Source: Embleya scabrispora DSM 41855 | GTDB taxonomy: Bacteria; Actinomycetota; Actinomycetes; Streptomycetales; Streptomycetaceae | Assembly: GCF_000372745.1 (NCBI RefSeq) | Contig: NZ_KB889717.1 | Location: forward strand, 1-38,492 | DNA length: 38,492 bases | Direction: 5' to 3' | In this document: positions 1-8,495 of the stretch, in pieces | How the letters are laid out: each line of letters opens with the position of its first letter | Position numbering within the stretch: the first letter of the stretch is position 1 | Made by a program: the position numbers and the translations under genes | Notes under the pieces: model-generated | The model's database searches: none | The model's input: the letters and a program-made list of their open reading frames with translations, nothing else | Told to the model about the DNA's origin: nothing

Positions 1-46
1 TTGGAGGAGCGAAGCGGGGGAAAGAAAAAGCGGTGCCTCGCGAGCC

Positions 47-61
47 GGCGCCGAAGGCGCC
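47..61 (-). terminator. candidate intrinsic terminator of msiK
   Basis: A perfect 6-bp stem (GGCGCC, 3-nt loop, GGCGCC) lies 8 bp beyond the msiK stop. A T-rich run, read on the minus strand, lies about 17 bp further on at 22-29. The gap between stem and T-run is longer than in a classical terminator, so the assignment is tentative. Confidence 0.4.
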
Positions 62-68
62 CAACAAA

Positions 69-1178
<1,110 letters not shown>

Positions 1179-1248
1179 GGTGATGTGTCCTTCCACCGGC
1201 AGGAACGTGCCGGACGATCCGAGTGGAGGGTGAAGTACCCGGTGTTGA

Positions 1249-1272
1249 TTGCCCGTGTGTCGCGCTGGGCAA
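1249..1272. promoter_or_regulatory. inverted repeat TTGCCC-N12-GGGCAA in the msiK/lacI-type intergenic region
   Basis: Perfect 6-bp half-sites are separated by 12 bp, between the divergent msiK and LacI-family genes. This could be an operator for the LacI-type regulator, but the spacing is wider than usual for that family and the site abuts the DasR-like box. It may therefore be incidental. Confidence 0.3.
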
Positions 1273-1287
1273 GTGGTCTAGTCCATT
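1272..1287. promoter_or_regulatory. DasR-responsive element (dre)-like operator
   Basis: The 16-mer AGTGGTCTAGTCCATT matches the Streptomyces dre consensus AGTGGTCTAGACCACT at 14 of 16 positions, including the core TGGTCTAG. DasR is the GntR/HutC-family N-acetylglucosamine-responsive regulator of chitin and GlcNAc uptake and of PTS genes. The box lies 94 bp upstream of the msiK start and 128 bp upstream of the LacI-type gene. Control of msiK by DasR is an inference from the match and the position. Confidence 0.6.
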
Positions 1288-1414
1288 CTTGACGAACTGC
1301 GAATCACCGTACCCGGGCGCGCGACTTCTGTCAGCAGTCGGGATCGTCCGAAATGTTTTGCGTGAGCCGCAAGGCCCTGCGAAATCCTGCTGAAAGTCTC
1401 ACTAGGCTGCGGGC

Positions 1415-2434
1415 ATGAAGGCTCGGCTGGCGGACATCGCAACGCAGGCAGGGGTCAGCGAGGCGACCGTGAGCCGGGTTCTCAACAGCAAACCCGGCGT
1501 CGCGGACGACACTCGGCGGGCCGTCCTGACCGCTCTCGACGTGCTCGGCTACGAACGGCCCGCCCGCCTGCGCCGGCGCAGTGCGGGTCTGGTGGGGCTG
1601 ATGCTCCCGGAGCTGGACAACCCGATCTTCCCGGCGTTCGCGCAGGTCATCGAGCGGGCGTTGGCACACCACGGCTACACGCCGGTGTTGTGCACGCAGA
1701 CCCCGGGCGGGGTCACCGAGGACGACTACACCGAACTGCTTCTGGAACGTGGGGTGTCCGGGATCGTGTTCGTCTCCGGTCTGCACTCGGACTCGGGCGC
1801 GGACCTGTCCCGCTACCTGCGCCTGGTCGATCGCGGGCTGCCGATCGTGTTCGTCAACGGCTTCGCGCCGGGGGTGGATGCGCCGTTCATCTCCAGCGAC
1901 GAGGCGGTCGCGGTGGAGTTGGCGATAGGCCACCTGGCCTCGCTGCGGCACACCGCGATCGGGCTCGCGGTCGGGCCGGAGCGGTACGTGCCCACCGCCC
2001 GCAAGATCGCCGGCTTTCGGCGCGGGCTCGCCGTGCGGTTCGGGGTCGAGGACGCGGACGCCTGGATCGAGCGCTCGCTGTTCTCGGTCGAGGGCGGGCA
2101 GGCGGCGGCGGGTGCGCTGTGGGAGCGGGGTGCGACGGCGATCGTGTGCGGCAGCGACCTGATGGCGCTCGGCGCCGTGCGGGCGGCGCGCGAGCGCGGC
2201 TTGCGGGTGCCGCAGGACGTCTCGGTGGTGGGCTACGACGATTCGCCGCTGGTGGCGTTCACCGACCCGCCGCTGACCACGGTGCGCCAGGCGGTTCAGG
2301 CGATGGGCGCGGCGGCGGTGCGGGCGCTGCTCGACGAGATCGGCGGGGGTCGGGCGCCGCGTACCGAACTGATCTACCGCCCGGAACTGGTCGTCCGGGC
2401 CTCCACCGGCCCGGCGCCGGACATCGGCCGCTGA
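1415..2434 (+). CDS. LacI/GalR-family transcriptional regulator
   Basis: A 339-aa repressor of the LacI/GalR family, likely binding DNA as a dimer and responding to a sugar or sugar phosphate. The N-terminus LADIATQAGVSEATVSRVLN (residues 5-24) is the classical LacI helix-turn-helix. It is followed by a hinge and a periplasmic-binding-protein-like effector domain, with VGLMLPELDNPIF near its start and VVGYDDSPLVAFTDPPLTTV near its end, both typical of the family. The ATG at 1415 has no Shine-Dalgarno sequence. A TAGGCT -10-like box at 1403-1408 sits six bases before the ATG, so the mRNA may be leaderless. It diverges from msiK and may regulate it or itself, but its ligand cannot be told from the sequence. 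Confidence 0.92.
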   Translation: MKARLADIATQAGVSEATVSRVLNSKPGVADDTRRAVLTALDVLGYERPARLRRRSAGLVGLMLPELDNPIFPAFAQVIERALAHHGYTPVLCTQTPGGVTEDDYTELLLERGVSGIVFVSGLHSDSGADLSRYLRLVDRGLPIVFVNGFAPGVDAPFISSDEAVAVELAIGHLASLRHTAIGLAVGPERYVPTARKIAGFRRGLAVRFGVEDADAWIERSLFSVEGGQAAAGALWERGATAIVCGSDLMALGAVRAARERGLRVPQDVSVVGYDDSPLVAFTDPPLTTVRQAVQAMGAAAVRALLDEIGGGRAPRTELIYRPELVVRASTGPAPDIGR

Positions 2435-2531
2435 TCGCAGGTGGGTGTGCGCCGTTCCGGGGGGCCATGTCCGGAAGGTGAAATCTCCGGTAGGCGCGAG
2501 CTGTAACACCGACGTGCCAAGAACGAAAACA

Positions 2532-2564
2532 GGCCACTGACCGCGTTTCCGCCGGTCAGTGGCC
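2532..2564 (-). terminator. intrinsic terminator downstream of tRNA-Thr
   Basis: A perfect 11-bp stem (GGCCACTGACC / GGTCAGTGGCC) with an 11-nt loop starts 6 bp past the tRNA 3' end. On the minus strand it is followed by TGTTTTCGTTC. It is a convincing rho-independent terminator and could also stop transcripts from the LacI-type gene on the opposite strand. Confidence 0.8.
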
Positions 2565-2569
2565 CCTTG

Positions 2570-2643
2570 AGCCCCGAGTCGGGTTCGAACCGACGACCCC
2601 GCGCTTACAAGGCGCGTGCTCTGGCCAACTGAGCTATCGGGGC
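2570..2643 (-). tRNA. tRNA-Thr (anticodon TGT)
   Basis: On the minus strand all four stems form: acceptor GCCCCGA/TCGGGGC, D-arm GCTC/GAGC, anticodon stem CGCGC/GCGCG with loop CTTGTAA (anticodon TGT, reading ACA), and T-arm GTCGG/CCGAC with TTCGAAC. The length is 74 nt including the discriminator base, and no 3' CCA is encoded. ACA codons are rare in high-GC actinomycetes, so this is a minor threonine isoacceptor. Confidence 0.95.
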
Positions 2644-2814
2644 GTGTACCGGACCATTTTGCACCGTGGCCACCCGGCGGGCGCAACCACCTTAGGGCTT
2701 TGTGGCTCGGGTGTGTCCGCGTTAACACGTGGTGATCGTGGGGAACAGGAGACACCTGCCCGGAAAAGTCCGGGTCGGCGTACTTTGTACGACTGCCGCC
2801 GGCTGGAGGAACCC

Positions 2815-3078
2815 GTGACGTTCGTTGGTTTGATCATCGCCGGCATCATCATCGGCGCGCTCGGGCGGCTCTTTCTCCCCGGTAGGCAGAAGATCGGCTT
2901 CCTGGCCACGATGGCCGTGGGCATCGTGGGCACGCTGATCGGTTACGGCATCGCCGCCGGGCTCGGCGTCGAGGAGACCAGGGGAATCGACTGGCTCCGG
3001 TGGATCATCAGCATCGCGGTGGCCGCCTTCCTGGTGTCGCTGGTGGTGAAGTTCACCGGAAGGGGCGCGCGGCGCTGA
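2815..3078 (+). CDS. GlsB/YeaQ/YmgE-family small membrane protein
   Basis: An 87-aa, very hydrophobic protein of the transglycosylase-associated (GlsB/YeaQ/YmgE) stress-protein family. Three membrane segments are visible: FVGLIIAGIIIGALGRLFLP at the N-terminus with the family GxxxGxxGR pattern, FLATMAVGIVGTLIGYGIA, and IISIAVAAFLVSLVV near the C-terminus, followed by a basic tail. The GTG start at 2815 is chosen because GGAGGA lies four bases before it, whereas the longer upstream reading frame has no membrane character. The molecular function of the family is not established. It is probably a monocistronic stress-related gene. Confidence 0.82.
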   Translation: MTFVGLIIAGIIIGALGRLFLPGRQKIGFLATMAVGIVGTLIGYGIAAGLGVEETRGIDWLRWIISIAVAAFLVSLVVKFTGRGARR

Positions 3079-3167
3079 AGCCCGCCCTGAACTGACGGCC
3101 CGTCAGGGGCGCTGCGGGCGGCGCCCGGGCGGGCTGCGATCATGCGCGCATGGCTGGTGGAGTGTCG

Positions 3168-4025
3168 ATGTGGCCGAGCATCGCGACGGACGACCTGGTG
3201 GACGCGCTGGAGTTGGCGCCGGAGGGTCCCGCCGACCCCGGCGGGCCCGGTGCGGTGATCACCTTTCGGGCGCGCAACATCGTGACCCGGATCCCGCGCA
3301 CGCTGGGCGCGCAGGTGCTGGCGCAGACCGTCGTGGCGGCCGAACGCGTGGTCCCGCACATGGCGGTGCACACGCTCCAGGGCGTGTTCCCCCGGGCCGG
3401 CGTTCCGGGCGAGCCGGTGCAGGTGCGGGTCGAGCGGCTGCACCAGGGTCGGTCGGCGGCGATGCTCCAGGTGGGCTTTCGGCAGGGCGCGCACGAGCAC
3501 TACCGGGCGTTCGTGACGCTCGGCGTGCCCGGGCCCGAACTGGTGCGACACGCCGACCCGTTGCCGGCGCGGGTGCCGGGGCCCGAGGAGTGCGCCGAGT
3601 TGTCGGTGCCGATGTTGCCGTGGGAGGTGCGCACGGTGGGCGGGCCGGCCGCGTTGGCCCCGGAGTCGGCCGGGCCGCCGCGACTGGACCTGTGGACGCG
3701 GTGCGCGCGGGTCGAGGACACCGCGACCATGGCCCGGGCGATCCTGGCCTGGACGACCGAGGGCTTCCTGGGGCCGGTGGCGCTGCGGCCGTATCCGCGC
3801 GCCGAGATCGAGCGGCGCGGCGGGCGGTCGATGTCGGTGGCGCTGGCCCAGAACATCACCTTCCACGAGGGGTTCTCGGCGCACGAGTGGCTGTTGCTGC
3901 GCTGCGCGAGCGAGTACGCGGGCGACGGGCGCATGCACGGGCGGATCCGGGTGTTCACCCGGGACGGGCGCCTGGTGGCCTCGGTGACCGCGGACGGCCT
4001 GATGCGGCCGGGTCCGCGGCCGTGA
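3168..4025 (+). CDS. TesB-like acyl-CoA thioesterase (double hotdog)
   Basis: A 285-aa predicted thioesterase related to acyl-CoA thioesterase II, which hydrolyses acyl-CoA to free acid and CoA. Two hotdog halves can be recognised. The first carries LGAQVLAQTVVAAERVVP and VHTLQGVFPRAG; the second carries ITFHEGFSAHEWLLLRC and ends with the typical IRVFTRDGRLVASVTADGL. The ATG at 3168 is preferred because GGTGGAG precedes it by five bases; an in-frame ATG at 3150 has no clear ribosome site and would add six residues. The substrate is not evident. The gene faces the flavin reductase and does not form an obvious operon. Confidence 0.82.
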   Translation: MWPSIATDDLVDALELAPEGPADPGGPGAVITFRARNIVTRIPRTLGAQVLAQTVVAAERVVPHMAVHTLQGVFPRAGVPGEPVQVRVERLHQGRSAAMLQVGFRQGAHEHYRAFVTLGVPGPELVRHADPLPARVPGPEECAELSVPMLPWEVRTVGGPAALAPESAGPPRLDLWTRCARVEDTATMARAILAWTTEGFLGPVALRPYPRAEIERRGGRSMSVALAQNITFHEGFSAHEWLLLRCASEYAGDGRMHGRIRVFTRDGRLVASVTADGLMRPGPRP

Positions 4026-4044
4026 CGGCGGTGCGCCGCCGGCC

Positions 4045-4575
4045 TCAGCCCAGGCTTCGGTAGCGGCCCCGGAAGTGGACCAGGGGCGGGCCCTCGGGGC
4101 TGGGCAACCCCACGGTGAGCACCTCGCCGACGTACAGGATGTGGTCACCCGCCTCGACGACCTGGTGGGTGCGGCATTCCACGGTGGCCAGTGCGCCGCC
4201 GACCAGCGCGGCGCCGGAGATCGGGCCGCGGCGGTGCGGGATGTCGGCGAACATCAGCCGGTCGCTGATCCGGCCCGGGATCGCGAAGCGCCCGGCGATG
4301 TGCCGTTGGCTCTGTGCGAGCAACGACACCGCCCACAGCGGTTGTTCGTCCAGCACGTCGCGCATCCGGGCCTCGCGGCGCAGGCTGATCAGCACCAGCG
4401 GCGGGTCCAGCGACACCGACATGAACGCGGTCGCGGTCATCCCCACGTCGTCCACGGGACCACCGTCGTCAAGATCGCCCTCGACGGCGGTGATCAGCAC
4501 CACGCCGGCGGCGAATCGGGACATCGCGGCCTTGAAGGCGGCTTCGTCGACGGGCGGCGGCGGTGGCTGGGACAC
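4045..4575 (-). CDS. flavin reductase-domain (HpaC-like) protein
   Basis: A 176-aa protein of the flavin reductase/FMN-binding split-barrel family, which uses NAD(P)H to supply reduced flavin to a partner monooxygenase or acts as a flavoenzyme itself. Landmarks are FAAGVVLITA, GMTATAFMSVSLDPPLVLIS, the loop RFAIPGRISDRLMF, AGDHILYVGEVL and the terminal VHFRGRYRSLG. The start is a GTG. No Shine-Dalgarno is seen, but TACCCT (4582-4587 on the minus strand) lies six bases upstream, so the message may be leaderless. An AMP-binding protein follows about 100 bp away, upstream on the same strand. No monooxygenase partner is adjacent. Confidence 0.85.
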   Translation of the reverse strand: MSQPPPPPVDEAAFKAAMSRFAAGVVLITAVEGDLDDGGPVDDVGMTATAFMSVSLDPPLVLISLRREARMRDVLDEQPLWAVSLLAQSQRHIAGRFAIPGRISDRLMFADIPHRRGPISGAALVGGALATVECRTHQVVEAGDHILYVGEVLTVGLPSPEGPPLVHFRGRYRSLG

Positions 4576-4677
4576 GGGTCCAGGGTATGCGGCCTCGCCG
4601 CCGGGTCCGGGATCGGCCTCGCCGGTGGGGCGCCGTGGGCCGGGGCCGGCGGGCCGGCGCGGCGATGCCCGTCCGGG

Positions 4678-6072
4678 TCAGCGGCCCGCGGTGATCTCCC
4701 GGGTCAGGTTCTCGCGGCGGTCTGCTCCGGAGGGCAGTTCATCGGCGTAGAAGACGCGTGTCGGGTGCTTGTGCTCGGCCAGGCCGGCCTGCGCGCAGGC
4801 GGTGCGCAGGGCGCCGGGACCGGGCACTCGGGCGGGGTCCTCGGCGACCACGACGGCGCCGAGTACGTGACCCTCGGTGGGGTGCGGCAGGCCGATGACC
4901 GCCACGTCGCGGACGTCCGGATGCGCCTTGAGGACCCGTTCCACCTCGCCCGGGCCCACCGTGCGGGTGCCGACCCGGATCAGCTCGGCGGCCCGGCCGG
5001 TCACCGTCAGGACGCCGGTCGCCTCGTCGAGCACGGCCAGGTCGCCGGTGCGATACCAGCCCTCGGCGAGCACCTCGGCGGTGGCCGCCGGGTCGTCGGC
5101 GTAGCCGTCGAACAGCAGCGGTCCGCGCACGCACATCTCGCCGTCCGGGTCGAGCGCGACGTAGTGCAGCGGGCCGGGAATCCCGCAGGCGCCCGGGTGG
5201 GCGAACACCTCCGGGCCGGACAGCGCGGTGAGCGGGCCGGTCTCGGGCGTGTCGTGCACGACCCGCACGCTCGCGTTCGGCGCGATCCGGGCGATGTCCG
5301 CGAGCACCGCGGCCTCGGTCGGCGCGGTGTCGGCGAAGCGCACAGTGTCCAGCACCTCGTCGGCGGCGGGCTGCTCGGCCTCGGTCTCGGCCAGCGCGCG
5401 CCACACCGCCGGTGCGGCGGTGAGCCGGGTCGCGGCGTGTTCGCGCACCGCCGCGCGCAGTGCGGCCGGATCGCCTCCGGGCACCAGGACCAGGGTGTCC
5501 CGAGCGTGCCACTGGGCGAGCGCGAGCGTCCAGGTCCGGCCGTCGGCCAAGTCGGCCGCGAGTACGTGCGCTCCGCGCGACTCGGCGAGTGCGCCCGGGT
5601 GCGAGCGCAGTACCAGTACCCGGTGCGACAGCAGTACGCCACGCCGGCCTGCCGGGGCGAGCAGGCACGGGTCGGTCTCGGCCGGCTCGACGTCCGGCGG
5701 CTCCGGCAGGTCCTCGGGGTCCTCGTCGTCGAGGTCGGCGATCAGCGCGTCGGCCTGCTCGGCGGTGTCCAGGACCAGGGCGGTCGCGTACGTGTCGGGG
5801 TGTTCGGGGTCGGTGGGCACCAGCACCGCGCCCAACCGGGCGAGCGCGGCGAACAGCGGCGCCGCCGCGATGCCCGCTCCGCCGGCGATCGGGCCGCAGC
5901 CGACCCGGTCGCCGGCCGCCAGGCCCAGGGCGAGCAGCCGGCGCAGGCCGAGTTCGGCCGCCGCGTCCAGTTCGGCGAAGGTCAGCGAGCGCTCGCCGAG
6001 CACGACCGCGGTTCGGTCCGGGACGGCGCGGGCCGCGTTCGCGAAGATCTCCCCGACGACCAGACCGGTCAT
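4678..6072 (-). CDS. degenerate AMP-binding (acyl-CoA synthetase-like) protein
   Basis: A 464-aa member of the ANL superfamily (acyl-CoA synthetases, NRPS adenylation domains), shorter than the usual 500-550. The later core motifs are present: an ETG-containing segment (HDTPETGPLT), GEMCVRGPLLFDGY, GWYRTGDL, and GRAAELIRVGTRTVGPGEVE. The ATP-phosphate-binding loop YTSGTTGxPKG is missing: around residues 137-148 the sequence runs directly through LLAPAGRRGVLLSHR. The C-terminal catalytic lysine motif is altered too (LPSGADRRENL where SGK is expected). The adenylation reaction may therefore be lost or strongly changed. The start is the ATG at 6072, after a G-rich stretch; the open frame extends upstream without domain similarity. 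Function is unknown; a pseudoenzyme is possible. Confidence 0.78.
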   Translation of the reverse strand: MTGLVVGEIFANAARAVPDRTAVVLGERSLTFAELDAAAELGLRRLLALGLAAGDRVGCGPIAGGAGIAAAPLFAALARLGAVLVPTDPEHPDTYATALVLDTAEQADALIADLDDEDPEDLPEPPDVEPAETDPCLLAPAGRRGVLLSHRVLVLRSHPGALAESRGAHVLAADLADGRTWTLALAQWHARDTLVLVPGGDPAALRAAVREHAATRLTAAPAVWRALAETEAEQPAADEVLDTVRFADTAPTEAAVLADIARIAPNASVRVVHDTPETGPLTALSGPEVFAHPGACGIPGPLHYVALDPDGEMCVRGPLLFDGYADDPAATAEVLAEGWYRTGDLAVLDEATGVLTVTGRAAELIRVGTRTVGPGEVERVLKAHPDVRDVAVIGLPHPTEGHVLGAVVVAEDPARVPGPGALRTACAQAGLAEHKHPTRVFYADELPSGADRRENLTREITAGR

Positions 6073-6542
6073 GGCCCCACCCCCGTCGTTCGACGCGCCG
6101 TTGTGTTCGTCGTACCGGCCTGTGCGGCGCGCGCGCAAGATCGTACGGAAACCTGACGGACGTACCGTAGGGACTTCGCATGCCCGCTGGGAAGACCGGC
6201 CGGTGATCTTGTGCCGGATCGACTGTGCCTCAGCTCGCTGACGCATAGCGAAGAGCCCATCCGGGATCTGATTGATCGTCAGGTCCGCTGGGCGAACCCT
6301 GGGGTTAGTTCCCGAAAATGGGCCCTCGCCTCGTACGATGCCCGGTGGATGCCGGCGGAGGGAGCGATTCCGGGGTGGCTCGGCGGTCCGACTCGATACG
6401 GTATGAAGCGTGAGGTGGCTCACAGTGACAGCCTGATCGATGACGGAACGTCGCCAATTCGAAGCCCGCTGTGATTCAGTTTCTCTGGTAAACGGACGAT
6501 ATCTGTTCAGAAGACACCGGCGTCGACCCCTGGGGGAGACCC
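6073..6542. other. 470-bp intergenic region before the diguanylate cyclase gene
   Basis: The region separates the divergent AMP-binding and diguanylate-cyclase genes. It is less GC-rich in its right third. I see no convincing gene; the 87-codon open frame at 6211-6474 has no ribosome site or recognisable domain. It holds the GTGAG/CTCAC palindrome described separately. A GGGGGAG ribosome site precedes the ATG at 6543. Confidence 0.6.
6410..6423. promoter_or_regulatory. GTGAG-N4-CTCAC palindrome, candidate BldD-type box
   Basis: A perfect 5-bp inverted repeat lies 120 bp upstream of the diguanylate cyclase start. Its GTGA...TCAC halves resemble the BldD box (AGTGA-N-TCACC). The Streptomyces homologue cdgB is a known BldD target, which makes the position suggestive, but the flanks do not fully match. 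Confidence 0.35.
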
Positions 6543-8195
6543 ATGACAGCCGAGACGGAGACCCACGTCCGGTTGGCGACTTTGCGCCTTTTGAACCGCG
6601 TCGTCGCCGACCTGAACGCCACGCGCGACCTCAAGGACACCCTTCAAGCCGTCGTCGACGGCGTGGTTTCGGGCCTCGGGTTCGGGGTCGCTGCGGTCAA
6701 TCTCGTCCGCGCCGACGGCGACCTGGAGGTCGCGGCGGTGGCCGGCAACGACGAGCTGCGCAAGGCGATGGCCGGCCAGATCGGCTCGCGGGAGGGTTGG
6801 GATCGCATCCTGGCCGCCGCCGAGTCGTGGGGACCGCTGCGCTTTCTCGGGCACCGCTCGGGGCTGGCCGAAGTGGGGGACGTCCCGAGTTGGATACCCG
6901 ACCTGCCGATCGGCGACCACCCCGAGGCATGGCATCCGCGTGATGCGTTGCTCGCGCCGCTGCACACGCCCGAGGGTGACCTGGTCGGCGTGTTGTCGGT
7001 GGACCTGCCGGTGGACGGCCTGCGACCGGCTCCCTGGCGGCGCGAGGTGCTGGGCATGTTCGCCGCACAGGCGGCGATCGCGGTGGACAACGCGCGGCTG
7101 CGCAGCGACATGCAGCGCGCGGTGGCCCGCCTGGAGCGCGAGCAGTTGGCGCTGCGAGCCAGCGAGGAGAGCTTTCGGCAGGCTTTCGAATACGCGCCCA
7201 GCGGCATGGTGATGACCGGTGTGCGTGGGCACGAGCAGGGCCAACTGCTGCGTGCCAACGACGCGTTGTGTCGGATGCTGGGCTACCCGGCGCCGGTGCT
7301 CAAGCGGCTCGGACTCGGCGCGTTGGCGCATCCGGAGGATCGGCCGCTGCTGGCCGGGCACCTGGGCGGGACGGTCCCGGTCGCGGGCTGTACCGAGCTG
7401 CGTCTGGCACGCAGCGACGGTACGTATCGGTGGGTCTCGCTGCGCACCTCGCAGGTCGCGGACGGGCTCGGCGACCTGCGCTTCGGGTTGACCCACGTGG
7501 AGGACATAGAGGATCGCAAGCAGCGTGAACAGGCGCTCGTGCACGAGGCCAGCCACGATCCGCTCACCGGTCTGCCGAACGGGCGCGAGCTGCGGGCCAG
7601 GCTGGCCGCCCGCTTCGGCCCGGGCGCCGGGCTGCCCGGCGCCACGCCGGTCCCGGCCGGGGCGGTGGGGGCGGTCGGGTCGGTCGGCGAGGTGCGCGAG
7701 CCGTACGCGGACGAGTGGGCGATGCCGGCCGGCGCGATCCTGAGCATCCCCGAGGGCGCGGTCGTGGTCGTGGACGAGCCGCCCGGCGCCGAGCGTCGCG
7801 GCGTCGCGCTGCTGTTCTGTGACCTGGACGGGTTCAAGCACATCAACGACAACTTCGGCCACCACATCGGCGACGTGGTGCTCAAGGCGGTCGCCGAGCG
7901 GCTCACCGCCGCGGTGCGCGAGGGTGACACGGTGGCCCGGCTCGGCGGCGACGAGTTCGTCGTGCTCGCCGACGGGATCGGCCGCGAGGAGGCGGAGGAG
8001 ATGGCGGTGCGGCTGCGCCGCGCGCTGTCCGTGCCGATCCCGGCCGAGGGTCTGGCGGTGCCGCTGGAGGGCGCGAGCTTCGGGATCGGCTGGGCGGAGG
8101 AGGCCGCCGAGCCCGAGGACCTGCTGCGGATCGCGGACGAACACATGTACGCCAACAAGCGTCGCCGCGACCGGGCCCAGCGTCGGGCGGGCTGA
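6543..8195 (+). CDS. cdgB: GAF-PAS-GGDEF diguanylate cyclase (CdgB-like)
   Basis: A 550-aa soluble signalling enzyme that should make cyclic di-GMP from two GTP. A GAF-like domain occupies roughly residues 10-185. A helix (about 186-210) leads to a PAS/PAC domain (about 207-325, with the typical DGTYRWVSLRTSQV). The GGDEF domain begins with ASHDPLTGLPN (336-346). The active-site motif GGDEF is intact at 468-472, and the inhibitory I-site RxxD is present five residues before it (R459-D462), so product feedback is expected. A Gly/Ala/Pro-rich insertion of about 60 residues (358-418) splits the start of the GGDEF domain. The GAF-PAS-GGDEF order and the size match Streptomyces CdgB, which affects development. 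The start has GGGGGAG upstream. Confidence 0.9.
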   Translation: MTAETETHVRLATLRLLNRVVADLNATRDLKDTLQAVVDGVVSGLGFGVAAVNLVRADGDLEVAAVAGNDELRKAMAGQIGSREGWDRILAAAESWGPLRFLGHRSGLAEVGDVPSWIPDLPIGDHPEAWHPRDALLAPLHTPEGDLVGVLSVDLPVDGLRPAPWRREVLGMFAAQAAIAVDNARLRSDMQRAVARLEREQLALRASEESFRQAFEYAPSGMVMTGVRGHEQGQLLRANDALCRMLGYPAPVLKRLGLGALAHPEDRPLLAGHLGGTVPVAGCTELRLARSDGTYRWVSLRTSQVADGLGDLRFGLTHVEDIEDRKQREQALVHEASHDPLTGLPNGRELRARLAARFGPGAGLPGATPVPAGAVGAVGSVGEVREPYADEWAMPAGAILSIPEGAVVVVDEPPGAERRGVALLFCDLDGFKHINDNFGHHIGDVVLKAVAERLTAAVREGDTVARLGGDEFVVLADGIGREEAEEMAVRLRRALSVPIPAEGLAVPLEGASFGIGWAEEAAEPEDLLRIADEHMYANKRRRDRAQRRAG

Positions 8196-8386
8196 GCGGG
8201 CCGAGCGGGCGGCGCGGCGGCCGTGGTCGGCCCCGGCGTGGGCCACCCCCGCGATGGCGGATGTATTGGCCGCCTCGGGTGGATCCGGTCACCGAATGCA
8301 TGGATGGTTCAGGCCGGGAATCCGGGCCGCGCACGGGTTGCGGGCGGGTGTGCGCCCGGCCGCCATACGCATGAGTAGGGCCTTAT

Positions 8387-8404
8387 CGTGACAGTCCCGT
8401 CACG
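8387..8404. promoter_or_regulatory. CGTGAC-N6-GTCACG palindrome before the CBM gene
   Basis: A perfect 6-bp inverted repeat lies within the 300-bp gap (8196-8495) between the diguanylate cyclase and the carbohydrate-binding protein gene. It could be an operator, with GTGA/TCAC halves like the one upstream of the cyclase, or a weak terminator. A TTGACA hexamer follows at 8455-8460 without a clear -10 partner. Nothing else is seen in the gap. Confidence 0.35.
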
Positions 8405-8495
8405 CGGACAACGCCACTCGCCCCACCCGTCGCCCGTTAGTGTGATGCCTGGTATTGACAAAGCTTGGCCTGGCGAACGTAGGGAGGACTACCCG

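Noticed and set aside
3092-3106. Hairpin CTGACG-GCC-CGTCAG after the small membrane protein gene
   Set aside because: Only a 6-bp stem with no T-run; too weak to call as a terminator.
6211-6474. 87-codon ORF upstream of the diguanylate cyclase
   Set aside because: No ribosome site, no similarity, and it overlaps the likely promoter region.
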